A stretch of DNA of 64,000 nt from Distichodus sexfasciatus (lineage: Eukaryota > Chordata > Actinopteri > Characiformes > Distichodontidae), in assembly GCA_032718565.1 (NCBI GenBank), contig JAVGVS010000017.1, forward strand, positions 3,815,899-3,879,898. The letters are read 5' to 3'. The position numbers were made by a program, and so were the translations under genes. Below the pieces are notes generated by a model. It was not told the DNA's origin and did not search any database. It worked only from the letters and a program-made list of their open reading frames with translations. This document shows, piece after piece, positions 31,385 through 42,094 of this stretch. The number at the start of each line of letters is the position of its first letter. Within the stretch, counting starts at the first letter, position 1.

Positions 31385-31750
31385 AAGCTATGTTTGTCCT
31401 GTAGCTTATAATGTAGCTAACTACTACATTAAAAGAGTAGCTTGGCTGTGGCTTAGCTACTTTTAATCATAAGTAGCTTGAAAAGTTACTAACTTAAAAC
31501 TAACAAACTAAATAAACTAAATGACAAATTTAAAAGTGGCTGATTACAGTTAAACTATCTGATATGCTACATTCCTAAGACTCTTAATGGTACAGTAACT
31601 TTGGATTTCGCAAGGAAATTGTATGAAATTTGATGGTACAGGATTCACATTAACTAAATTCTACAATTAAACAATACAGGGTTTTAAATAAATGAAATTG
31701 TAAAGTAACCTTTTTTAGCATGTTTCATTTCATTAGAGCTGTAATATTCA

Positions 31751-31793
31751 TTCATTCATTTTCCAAACCGCTGAATCCCAATCGAGGCCGCGG
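31751..31793 (-). mobile_element. 43-bp SINE-C tail with 17-bp target duplication
   Basis: The insert reads ttcattcattttccaaaccg then ctgaatcccaatcgaggccg and cgg, the 3' tail of SINE-C as seen at 22,024. It is flanked by perfect direct repeats tagagctgtaatattca at 31,734-31,750 and 31,794-31,810. This is a severely 5'-truncated retroposition. Confidence 0.85.
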
Positions 31794-31800
31794 TAGAGCT

Positions 31801-32630
31801 GTAATATTCAGTTCCTTTTTAGGATTCCGCTCCCTCTGAGTAAACTGATCCGGGTGTGCGAGTCACTTGAGTCAGTATTGCCAAATCGGCAGCTGAATTG
31901 TTTGTTTTTCAAAGACGAAAGTATACATGGCTTGTGATGAGAATGAATGCACTTCCAAATAAATGACGAAGTATCAATACAAGGCAACCAGAGTGGCAAA
32001 TATTTATTTTAAAGTGGCACTAGAGGAACTGGTGAATTCACTTATGACTGTATGTGCTTTGAAGAGGGCTAACCTGCTTGTGTTAGGGGCAGTTGGTGGT
32101 GTAACGGTAGGGTGTTCGCCCCGTGATCTGAAGGTTGCAGGTTCAAAACCACTGAGGTACTCATGAGCAAGGTACCGTCCGCAAGCACTGCTCGCTCCCC
32201 AGGCGCTTGTTAGCTGCCCACCACTCCTTCACGGATGGGTCAAATGCAGAGGTCACATTTCATTGTGGTGCCCTGTATGCTGTGCTGTGGTGTGTTCACA
32301 ATGACAAATAATCACTCACTTTCACTAGTGTGAGTGTTTCAGATTTGGCTACATGTTCCCGGCTCCAGAGGAAGTTAACTGGCGGATTCACCCATGAATG
32401 TGTGTGCTTCGCGCCATGCTAAATTATTTGACCGACACGAGTCCGGTAGTCAACAAAGAGGATTCAACTCTGTAGGAAGTTCTTAAAATCCCTAATTTGA
32501 GGGTGATGCTGCAAACGAACTGTACATTCTGACATTTTTAGCAGCTGTACTTGCTACTATGGCTGTATTGATCTTGTAATGAGTTATTTTATGGATCCGG
32601 GTGATTCACCCGGGTGAGTCATGAAATAAT
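31801..32630. repeat. Repeat D copy 1, interrupted by SINE-A
   Basis: The order agtcacttgagtcagtattg, catggcttgtgatgagaatg, accagagtggcaaatattta, then after the SINE cccatgaatgtgtgtgctt, gtcaacaaagaggattcaac and ggtgattcacccgggtga matches 48,036-48,728. The family is not identified; it has no open frame of note. Confidence 0.75.
32086..32325 (+). mobile_element. SINE-A copy, plus orientation, well preserved
   Basis: It begins ggggcagttggtggtgtaac with A-box-like TGGTGTAACGGTAGGGTG and B-box-like AGGTTCAAAACC (one base from consensus GGTTCGAATCC), then the family body, and ends aatcactcactttcac. The uninterrupted copy of repeat D at 48 kb gives the empty target site. Confidence 0.85.
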
Positions 32631-32639
32631 GAAAAAAAA

Positions 32640-35396
32640 AGAAAAAAATAAAGGTATCAAAACAGTGGCTTCAACATTTTGAAAGTATTCTTTCTGTTCA
32701 TACGTACGTTGATCATTATGCAATATGCCTAAAAGTACATTATAAGATGTGACCTTACATGACCTTCAGTTATGGAGGACAAGCATGTGGCCTGCGGCTA
32801 CTCAGTTGTTACTGGCTGAAATTCAGCAGTAGGCATCCCAGTCGTGTCAGGATTCCTGGGAACCAAACTGCACTCAGACACCATCTCTGTCCTCTCATTA
32901 CATTAAGAGGAAACATTAGAGGTCAGCTTGCAGGAAGTGAAAAATGCCCGCTTCTTTGATGTTGCATTGTGGGAGTCTTAACTGTGCCCTTCCTTTCTAG
33001 GCATCGCCTCCTTTGACTCATTATTGTGTTCTGCTGAAGAATCCAGTCTGAACAATGCAGCCTTTTGTTGTGGCCGACTACATTGTTGTCCCCAGCGGCA
33101 TTGGGTTTTTACCACTTCATTCTGTTGGCCTCTTCAGATGTGCCCACAACCCCTTTTTCGCTTCACCCAGAAGTCTCGGCGAAAGCGGGATGCCGAAAAA
33201 CGCCTAAGCATAAGCTCTGGGTAATGTTCTCATTTGTGCAGCCAATTAAAGCAGCTACATTTTCCATTACGTGGGCAAAGTTCTTTATTTTGATCAGGAA
33301 AGCATTTGAGCAGCAGACCGAAACTTCATAAACAATGCCTTTTTGGCGGTTCTTTCGCGAGCAGCAAAAGAAGGTAGTGGAAATTTCCGAGCCTGGAGTC
33401 GTCACCTGAAACTGGAATCGCTTTGGTGGAGTCACGATTGGTTTTTATGAAAGCCCGGCTTTATAGCGTATCCCAGAAGATCGGAGACTACTTAATGATG
33501 AGGAAGACAGTCTCAGCGAGAATCCTAGGAATGTTTTGACTGCTATGATGAGGCTTTTGGCTTTTTCACACCTGGCCTGATGTCAGGTTGGTTGCTGGTC
33601 ATTTTTAGCCACAGCCAAAACTGCTTGTTCCTCGGAACTCTCCAGCACCAAAATCAGGAAACCAATAGGCAGATTTAATTACAGAAGAAAGCCATGCCAA
33701 ACTGCAGCCGTGCCTTTACTGGAGAAGTTTTTCCCCCCTCTCATAAGGAAGACATTTCAATCATTTCTGTTCGCTAACACGTTGAGGTTTAGATGTCAAG
33801 CACGGAGCACTCAAGAAAAATATTTTCATCATACTGTTACATGATTAGTGCCTTTCCAACCTGTCAGACAAGTATAAGAATTCACTGGAGTGAGGTCTAG
33901 ACGCAAACAGTCTTGAACAACTTTAATGTGCCAGTTGAATACCAGTCACCTTTTTCAAGTCGATTTGCTGCAATTTTCATGTCGACGTCTTATTGTCTGC
34001 CACCTCCAGCTTGACATTCGCTATTTATTTGGAAACATGTCATCCCAAAGCAGTGTCAAGAAGAGATCAAACGACTTGCAGCTCACACACCATTATGACA
34101 CAATATCCTTTTTCAATATGAACTTCAATGGGCCTCCTTGTTTCACGTGTTTTCCAGTTCTTCTAATGAGGTTTATTTTCCTCTTCGATTTCCATATCCC
34201 TTAACTCACCCCAATAAAACCAAATGTTGAAAAAATGTTTAAAATAATATTTCATTCTTTAATGGCACTGATTATTCATGAAATAAATAAAATTTGGGTT
34301 TTTTATTTTTCCTGCGCATTACATTCACTCACAGAGAAGGCTGATTTTACTTTTTCCCCTCTTAAAGAATTATGTTGGTATTTTTCCATGTACAGAAACA
34401 TTGGACTCCAGAGAACGCACTCAGTGATGGTTTGTGAGCTTGTAAAGCTAACGTTTTCAAGCCTTTTTGAAAGAACATATTCAAGACATGGTACAGGGCA
34501 TGAAAATGATTTAAATTAAGGTATTGATTCCATAATGGAAGAAAAATCTGTCACTCCATTGCAGCATTAAATGTGTGACTTAGTAGGAATTCCTTTGAAT
34601 CCCGAACAAAGGAATTTGCCCAAAGTCAGTGGTTCCATAACGGAAAAAAAAACCCAACACCTAGAGTGTCAGGGGTTATTAATCATAACCAGGAGACCTT
34701 TTTTTCCACATTCAGCTCGAATGTACGCTACACCGAGCTCCAATGGCGTTCAACTAAAAAATTACTTTCAAAGATGTTTAAAAGTCGTCTGCAACTCTGC
34801 GCTGTACAGTAGAAATATATGTTCTCAAATGATGACTGTAATTATCCATACGGCCACTTTTTCCTGCACTCTCCCAGGCACAATGATGAGATGTCTTCAC
34901 AATCAACATGACCCCTATTAAAACCATTACGGAATTTCGCTCGTTTGCGCATCTGCACCATGAGATGATGACATACTGGGTGCCACCCTTTACTTTATTG
35001 CCTTTACCCGCCATCATCATCCGCTCTTTACATTTTGCACAACAATGCCTACTTGAATTTGTCCATTCCTACACCCAGTGTTGCGAGTAAACGAGGACGC
35101 CAGGCACCCAGCCGAACCGCATTATGACCAACGGTTAGCTGAGATCTGAAGCGTAACTATACATCACAGTACATTTCATTTGATGACATGACCTTCTGAC
35201 AGACATTCTGATTGGGGCAACATGGTCTTCAGATGTGGTTGCGGAATGCGGCCAAAAACCTCTAACCAAACACTCAATAAGAGATTCTTTCTCTGCATCG
35301 TGTCATCATGGTAACAACACAAGCTGGACATGGCAGGTCTGATGTAGGAGTCTGAATTGCAAGTTTTGTCATGATATATTGTGATGGAGGGAAGGA
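32640..35396. other. Longest apparently unique stretch of the desert
   Basis: No SINE, hAT end or microsatellite is recognised here, in contrast to the rest of the window. Open frames reach 116 codons but none resembles a known protein and no splice pattern links them. Candidate for conserved non-coding sequence. Confidence 0.4.
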
Positions 35397-35600
35397 AAGT
35401 GAGTGATTATTTGTTATTGTGAACACAGCACAGCACACAGTGACCACAATGAAATGTGACCTCTGTATTTGACCCATCCGTGAAGGTGCAGAGGGCAGTG
35501 CCCAAGGAGCAGTGCTCAGGAATGCCTCAGTGGTACCTTTACCAATCTCAGATTTGAACCGGCGACTTTGCAGCCACAGGCCCAACGCCCTAACCGTTAC
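35397..35600 (-). mobile_element. SINE-A copy, minus orientation
   Basis: Tail aaagtgagtgattatttgtt is at the left; B-box complement agatttgaaccggcgacttt and head taaccgttac at the right. The head is truncated before caactgcccc. Confidence 0.78.
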
Positions 35601-35619
35601 TCCTGGGGCATTTCCACCC

Positions 35620-35765
35620 TTTTAGGACACCCTGGGATGAAGCCCCGGTAAAATTGACTGGCGACACCCCTGATAAGCTAAACAGCTGTACAATTTTTTT
35701 GGCTACCCGGGCTAGACTCAAAATACCCTAGGCTGAAGCCGCGGTAAAATCGGATGGTACCGCAT
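35620..35765. repeat. Short tandem duplication, about 97-bp period
   Basis: The word block ccctgggatgaagccccggt / aaaattgactgg at about 35,629 recurs as ccctaggctgaagccgcggt / aaaatcggatgg at about 35,724. Confidence 0.5.
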
Positions 35766-36004
35766 ATGTGTTACACTATCAACTAGAATATTGATTCTAT
35801 TAGACAACGATTTCTACCTTGATCACAAAACGCAACTCAAATAACATTTGACATAAGCTCAACCAGGCATTTAAATGAAAAACAAACTTCTCTTTTGATA
35901 AAAATAGAGCTGTTGGTACTTGTGCAGGGTTGGTCCCCACCTTGCGCCTGTAAGTTCCTGGGATAGGCTTCGGTCCACAGTTACCCATAATTTGTCATCC
36001 GTTA

Positions 36005-36050
36005 CTCCTCAACACTGCTACTTAGTTAGAAAAGTAGCAGTGTTGAGGAG
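36005..36050. repeat. Perfect 19-bp inverted repeat with 8-nt loop
   Basis: Arms are ctcctcaacactgctactt (36,005-36,023) and its exact reverse complement (36,032-36,050), separated by agttagaa. The right arm contains the first 13 bases of the hAT MITE that starts at 36,038. Confidence 0.9.
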
Positions 36051-36673
36051 GTAGCTAACTGCAATTAGCAAAGTTACAAACGTAACTACTTTTTTCCGTA
36101 CCTTTTCAACAGCGTAACTATTATTAAAATGGCAAAGTGCTTCATTGTTACATTGGTGTAACGTTTAGGGAGTTCACCCTGCGATCGGAAGGTCACCAGT
36201 TCAAGTCCCAGGCCAGTAAAGTTACTGCTGAGGTACTCATTAGCATGTCAGCTGGCCACCGCTCCTACATGGATAGGTGAAATGCACGGTGATAGGTGAG
36301 GTCACATTTCCTTATGCTGCATTCTGTGCTGTGTTCACAATGACGAATAATCACTCACTTAAAAGGGAAAAATATCAGTCTTTACAAAGACACCTATTTT
36401 CTACTAGCGGGTGTTTCTGATTGGTGTCAAATAGGCAGAAATTGGCTTCTGATAGACCACCGTGTCCACACTTATTTCATCACACTGTGTTCTTGGCAGC
36501 TAAACAGAGATGGGGTCCACCTTGGTGAAGATGGAAGCAAGAATCCGTGGATGTAGTTAGCTATTTTTTTCTCTAACTTGAAATGAAGCAAAATATCACA
36601 ATAGTAGCTTATCTGTAGTTTAGCTACTTATGATCAGAAGTTCAAACGTTCAAATGTAGTTTCTCCAACACTG
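36038..36673. mobile_element. hAT-like MITE (6221 family) carrying a SINE-A
   Basis: It starts CAGTGTTGAGGAGGTAGC and ends TTTCTCCAACACTG. Flanking octamers aaaagtag and aaaactgg agree at 6 of 8 positions. The family centre (gtgtttctgattggtgtcaa, gatggggtccaccttggtga, agatggaagcaagaatccgt) is present right of the SINE. Confidence 0.7.
36150..36360 (+). mobile_element. SINE-A copy, plus orientation, nested in hAT MITE
   Basis: Head ttggtgtaacgtttagggag, B-box ccagttcaagtcccagg, tail tgacgaataatcactcactt. The first bases of the consensus (ggggcagttgg) are missing. It postdates the MITE in which it sits. Confidence 0.8.
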
Positions 36674-36679
36674 AAAACT

Positions 36680-37790
36680 GGTAACTTGTGTGCCGAGTTG
36701 GCAACCGCATTGCGCGTGTTAATGATGCTTCCACTTCTGCTGGAGTACAGACTATTCAGAACCTTATGATTGAGCATTCAACACGTTTGTGGAGTGCCTG
36801 AGCATGTGTAGCAAGCTGTTTGGGTGGTGGTGGTGGTGGTGCTGTCTGGAGTCTGAAAGACCCCCTTTGGACTGCGAATGGCTGAACCAGATGGAGCGTC
36901 TGTACAAGCCCTTTAAGCAGCACCAGAGCCTCATTGTGTTCCACTGTTTTTACTGCACCTCAGCCCAGGCAAACCCATCAAACATTAATTAGGGTTTTAT
37001 AGTAAATGTTTCCAAGTTATAATTATTGCATGAAACCGTTCCGTTACTGTAGGCCACGCCGAGTTATGCTCAAGCCTTCATAACGCGCCTTGAAATTGCC
37101 CTTGTCAATTACCTCTATAAAAGCAGCTTACATTAGCACCAGTGCCAACTGTACCATACCAGAAACTGTTTCATTAATGCTAGCCAAATGCGGGCATTAC
37201 ATGCTCGTCAAAAAAGCCCACGTAAAATGTGAAAAATGCTAAGCCAATCACAAGGCCTAACTAAATGAAAGCCTGTGCTGTGAACTGACTGTTCGTGGGT
37301 AAAAACGCTGAGGAAAATGCGTCAAAAAACTGAGTTACGCATGAGTCAAAGGCAAGTGTGGACACTCAATTAGTGTCAGCTAATTAGGAAACCTGTTTTG
37401 AGAAGACTTCATTTTTCTGAAGTGAAACACAGCCGTCTGACTCAGCGCTGACTGGGCAGAACGACTTTCGCACATCAGTGTTCAACAGAACAGACAGCTG
37501 GCACCCAGTCAGTGATTCAGGCAGCTAGTATATTTGCGCCATGTGTGTTTACTCAAAGAGACGAGCCATGGGCTGATGAACAGATACACAAGGTTATGTC
37601 AACAACCGCTTCTGAACTGAGGACTGTCATACTGTGATAAAAAAGACACAAAAACCTTAAACTGACTCATACAAGTTCTACATCCTGTTCCTGTAGATTG
37701 GACATTTACTGGAATCTGTAGACATAAAATCCCAGTGAGCAAGCACACATCATCTTGTACATTAAATTAGATTTTTTTTTAATAAATGGG
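36680..37790. other. Intergenic, unrecognised
   Basis: Includes a (TGG)n run at 36,824-36,840. No gene or repeat family is recognised elsewhere in this stretch. Confidence 0.45.
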
Positions 37791-38187
37791 TTAAAAACAG
37801 TGTTGTAGAAGCTACTTTTAAATTATATTCTTTTTCCAGTCCACAAGCTACTTATGATAGAAAGTAGCTAAGCTCTAGCCAAGCTTCTATTTTAATACAG
37901 TAGTTAATTAATGTTTAATAACTAAATCCAAGCTATTTTACAACTACAGATTCTTGCTTTCATCACGGCCATGGTGGACTCCAACTCCATAGCTGCCAAC
38001 AGCATGCTGTGATGCAGTAAGAGTGTGCTGGTATGGGGCACAGAAGCCTTTCAGATGCCACTTCTGCCCATTCAGCATCAATGATATACATTTACATTTA
38101 TCCAGTGCAACTTCCATTTCCTAATTACAGCCTCCCTGTAGCAACAAAGGGTCTTGTTCAGGTGCCAAGAGGTTACAGTGCTGGAGA

Positions 38188-38701
38188 TAGTGTTGTAGTA
38201 CTCTAGACCGGTCTCAAGACCAGTTTTTGAAGGTCTCGGTCTGGTCTCAGAATTGGCTGCATTTGTACTTGTCATGGACTCGGACAAAGAGGACACTGGG
38301 TCTAATTTCGAGACCAGTCGAGACAATAATATTACTATTAATGGGCTGATTGGATAACTTCTCACTCTAAGTGCAATCCCAACTGGGGTCGCGGGGAGAC
38401 CGGAGCCTATCCCAGGAACTACAGGCGCAAGGCGGGGAACAACCTCGGGTAGACGCCAACGCACCGCAGTCATTATAGATATGTAAGAGAGAAATATTGA
38501 ATGAACATGTTTATTATTGTTTAGTGCATGTCCAGCTCTTTCTGAGGGTTGCTTAAGCTTTACATGTTCCACTCATTTGTCATCTGATGTAAAACGTGCT
38601 TTGGTCTGGTCTCGGTCTCGATCTTGGCCCTTCAGAGTCTTGGTCTTGTCTCGGTCTTATGCATTCTGTTCTCGGTTTAGGTAGTCTTGACTACACCTCT
38701 A
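38188..38701. mobile_element. hAT element, 514 bp, 8-bp TSD, in SINE-B
   Basis: Ends are TAGTGTTGTAGTACTCTAGA and GTCTTGACTACACCTCTA. Flanks gctggaga (38,180-38,187) and gctggagg (38,702-38,709) agree at 7 of 8 positions. GGTCTCGGTCTCG-type words recur near both ends. It belongs to the same family as the larger element at 55,358-57,658. A SINE-C tail piece lies inside at 38,365-38,460. Confidence 0.8.
38365..38460 (-). repeat. SINE-C tail fragment inside hAT
   Basis: The words aatcccaactggggtcgcgg and ggcgcaaggcggggaacaac match 22,045-22,120. Confidence 0.65.
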
Positions 38702-38929
38702 GCTGGAGGTAGGATTTGAGGTCCAGAGGCAAGCATCCTAAACACTAGGCCACCCCCACCCCCAATCAGAAATGCCTGAAAGTTGTGTTAGGTGAGGTAA
38801 AAAAATATATCTTTTCTTTTGTAAAGGTACAGCATTTGAAAAGTAGCTTTGGTACTGATAAGTTGCTGAAAGAAAGTAGTTACGTTAGTAGCAATGCTAT
38901 TCATAGTTATCTACTCCTCAACATTGGTA

Positions 38930-39600
38930 ACACACTTCTCTGTTCTCTGTTAAAACCCAGTCCATCATCTATCAGCTCCATTGACCCCACAAAATCCAAC
39001 AGCATTCCCTCTCCATCCCTTTCAAGTGTCTGTGTGGTTACGATGACGCCATGGGCTTTCTAAGATGTAGAAATCCACAAGAATTCTTCATGACAAACCC
39101 CCCCTCTTGTACTGCAATTTAAAACATGAGGACTGGAAAAGAAAAAGAGGGGGGTGAGACTAGTCTTTAGTGCCAGTGAACAAACGATAGACAGAACTTG
39201 GTACAAAATGCAACCAGAGAGCCCTGCAGGGCTGGAAAATGCCTTCACAGCATTAACACCAGTAAAACCATTTTGCTGCCTTGCTTGAGTTTGTTCATTT
39301 GAGGCATTTGGGCTTTATACTGAATCAGGCAAGTTTTTTTGAGTTCTACATCATGTTCTTGTGGATGGGACATACCTTGAAAATCTGCAGGCATAAAATC
39401 CCAGTGATTAAGCAGACATGCTCACCTAAATCATTTTGTTCATTAGAATTCTGCACTTTTTGTTAGACATTCTGGGTTACAGGTAGTGTTTGGGAACCTT
39501 TTCAGGCTACTTATGGTTAAAAGTAGCTAAGAATGGGATTGTGAAAAATATACTGCCCAAGTACATTACATACTGATGTAAAAACAGCTGTGTGCAGGAT
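38930..39600. other. Intergenic with a short hAT-MITE remnant
   Basis: A brief stretch at about 39,485-39,535 (ttcaggctacttatggttaa, agtagctaag) resembles an end of the 6221 MITE family. The remainder is unrecognised. Confidence 0.4.
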
Positions 39601-39618
39601 ATTAAGGGATTACAGTGA

Positions 39619-39870
39619 GTGATTCGGGCAGCAGAGCACTGCTCTACCGTCTCTGCAGGACGTTTATACCAGGAGATGCAGGAGCAGAGCAACAGGATCA
39701 TCAGAGACCTGTCCGACTCCAGTAACAGTCAGTTTGAGCTGCTGAAATCAGGCAAACACTTCAGGAATATCATGGCAAAAACAGAGAGACTCAGGAGGAG
39801 CCTCTTTCCTTATGCCATGAGACTCCTTAACCAGGACATGACACCACTACTTCCTACCTGTGTAATATAA
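39619..39870 (+). pseudogene. Possible LINE ORF2 C-terminal remnant
   Basis: The frame contains RIIRDLSDSSNSQFELLKSG, KHFRNIMAKTERLRRSLFPY and AMRLLNQD. The arrangement of a Ser-rich LLKSG segment followed by R-rich, SLFPYAMRLLN resembles the tail that follows the reverse transcriptase in fish LINEs of the L2/Rex type, from memory. No reverse transcriptase core is present upstream, so this would be a 5'-truncated copy. Alternative: a chance open frame in an unknown repeat. Confidence 0.5.
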
Positions 39871-39953
39871 CACACACTCTCCCTACCGGTCAACAATCTT
39901 CTTGATTAGACTTATACATCTGTTTATGCTTATATTCCACCTAACGTTTAATT

Positions 39954-40131
39954 AAGTGAGTGATTATTTGTCATTGTGAACACACCACAGTGCAAATTAT
40001 GACCTCTGCGTTTGGCGCATGGGGATCAGTGCTTGAGGTACCTCAGCGGTACCTTTAATGGTCTAGGACTTGAACTGGTGAACTGCAGATCACAGGGTCA
40101 ACTCCCTAACCATTGTGCTACCAACTGTCCC
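39954..40131 (-). mobile_element. SINE-A copy, minus orientation, internally deleted
   Basis: Tail aagtgagtgattatttgtca, B-box complement ggacttgaactggtgaactg and head ctaccaactgtccct are present; part of the body is missing. Confidence 0.75.
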
Positions 40132-40139
40132 TACTTATT

Positions 40140-41875
40140 TCATCACTGCACATTGAACTTTACATATCTTCATATCTTCAATCTGTTGTTAACTTTTAAG
40201 TGTTTTTCACAGTCTTAGGATCATTCACGGTGCATTTCACGCCATGTTGTACACATAACTATTTATGTGACAAATAAAGAATCGTGAATCTCTTGAAAAA
40301 GATGTGCGGTGAACAAACGATAGACAGAACTTGGGACAAAATGCAACAAGAGAAAAATCCTCCCAGGTTTTAACACCAGTAAAAACTATTTCACTGCCTT
40401 GCTTGATTTTGCTCATTCGAGGCAGCCTTTGTGCCCTTGTGCCTGACTCACACAAGTGGAGTTTTTCGAGTTTTGTGCGGCCGCTATTTTGGCACTGCTC
40501 AATTGCGGAGCGGCTCTAATGACCGTCCAGAACCTTGATTTTTCCATAAGTCATCCCCGAAAGGTCGCTAAGCATTTCTCTGCAGGCGGGGATAAAACAA
40601 GATGGGGGTTTACTGTGGCAAAGGGGCTCGTCTAGGGACTGGCATAAGGCCAGGAGTCGACCCAGGGAGCCGGTGGAAGCTGGTGCCAGGGTCAGGGTTC
40701 ACAAGTGTGTTCATAGCCCCAGCGCTGGCTTTCTCACTGGGTGGTAGAGCTGGATTTCTTTAATGATTCGCAACTAGCGATCCCTTAATTCGGCGACCGC
40801 TTGCTGGAACTCAAATGCCATGCCAAGGACCCTGTTAAATTCCTTACAATACTATTAGTGCTATCATCACAGTGGGGGTGGATTTTATAGCCTGGTTATA
40901 ATATTCACATTATAAGCTAGACCTATAAACATTACCGCTTTTATTACATAGGAAGAAATTGGAACTGTTTCTCGCTTGTTCCGAACCTTGGATTTAGGCA
41001 TAATCGTGTAACAAGAAGTGATTTGTATGCAGCAAAATAAGAGCATATGCATGTACAAATGTGTGTCAGATTTTACACGTAGCCACATGAAATATCTCCA
41101 CGACTTCAAATTAAATTGATTTGTCAAGCTAAGCTTTTGATCAAATAAATAAGTAATACATTTTGGTTTTGCTAGTTGGCCTTTTGTGCACACAAGCTTC
41201 ATTAGAGGAGAAATATTGTGTTTTTATGTTTTAAGTTCTTTGTCATACATTTAACCATGTAACAAGAGCGCTGTAAAGTCTGATCACTTCACCCTGTCCT
41301 GTTCCAATTTTCACAAATCATTTAAAAGCATTTTTAAAAATAGCCAGTTACTGTAGTTGAATTGACAGCAAGTTTTATACCTCAACAAAGCAGCATTTAA
41401 GATTTTTAAAAATAGAGTTAATGCCTGAAATTCCACTTTATCTATATTCTTTGTCTATATTCTATTAATGAATAATATAGTATTGATAAATCCCTTTGCT
41501 CTCATGTTACAGTGATTAAAAACATTTCTAACTCATAGAAAGGATCTGGTGTGATGGTGTGATCATTTATAGTTTGATCAAACTGGCACAGATTAGGAGG
41601 ATCTAATGTCCAGAGATTTTCTGCAAGTCTGCAGTATTTTACTCCATTCTCTCTGAGAACCTGAATCCAAAAATACAAAGATTTTCTGTTTGTTTCTTTA
41701 AGCGATTGGCCTGAAATAATTAGTCATATTACAAAATACTTTTTCCACTGTGTGAAAATAGCCAAAACATCAAACAGTTTATAGTGTAAATTATTATTTA
41801 TTCTTAATAAAAAACATGACTGGGTATGTATTGGTTTCCAGCTCAATTCCATACTCTTTAAGTGAATTTAAGACC
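40140..41875. other. Intergenic, unrecognised
   Basis: No gene is supported and no repeat family is recognised. The block gtgaacaaacgatagacaga (about 40,310) is also found near 39,176, suggesting a local duplication of about 20 bp plus flanking words (acttgg-acaaaatgcaac). Confidence 0.4.
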
Positions 41876-41881
41876 ATATTT

Positions 41882-42090
41882 AAGTGAGTGCTTATTTGTT
41901 ATTGTGAGCACAGCACAGCACACAGTGCACCATAACGAAATGTGACCTCTGCATTTGACCCATCTGTGAAAAAGCTTTTTTGGCAGCGCCCAGATGGGGA
42001 ACGGTACCTTTCTCATAAGTACCTCGGTGATACCTTTACCAGTCCGGGATTCAAATCAGCGACCTTCCGATCACGGGGCCAACTCCCTAG
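41882..42090 (-). mobile_element. SINE-A copy, minus orientation
   Basis: Tail aagtgagtgcttatttgtta is at the left, B-box complement gggattcaaatcagcgacct at the right; the head is cut after ggggccaactccctag. Confidence 0.78.
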
Positions 42091-42094
42091 TGTT

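Larger units (their letters stand above)
28826..31500. mobile_element. hAT-like MITE (6221 family) split by two insertions
   Basis: The left part (cagggttggggcgtagctga ... gatggagtccaccgagaat) ends near 29,130. Family-like sequence resumes at about 31,385 (gtagcttataatgtagctaa, tagctacttttaatcataag) to about 31,500. Between them lie a MITE (about 29,136-29,592) and a GC-rich, A-tailed retroelement piece (about 29,600-31,384). Confidence 0.55.
38086..38757 (-). mobile_element. SINE-B copy interrupted by hAT element
   Basis: The left part (atacatttacatttatccag, tgcaacttccatttcctaat) is the SINE tail. The right part (aggatttgaggtccagaggc, aacactaggccac) is the tRNA-like head in minus orientation; its B box is degraded. 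The hAT element 38,188-38,701 splits it. Confidence 0.65.
37798..38926. mobile_element. hAT-like MITE (reversed) hosting SINE-B, which hosts another hAT
   Basis: Outer ends are CAGTGTTGTAGAAGCTACTT and ctactcctcaacattg. Family blocks appear in reverse order (catggtggactccaactcca, cagaagcctttcagatgcca, then aatcagaaatgcctgaaa right of the inserts). SINE-B occupies about 38,086-38,757, and a 514-bp hAT element sits inside it. Confidence 0.7.
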
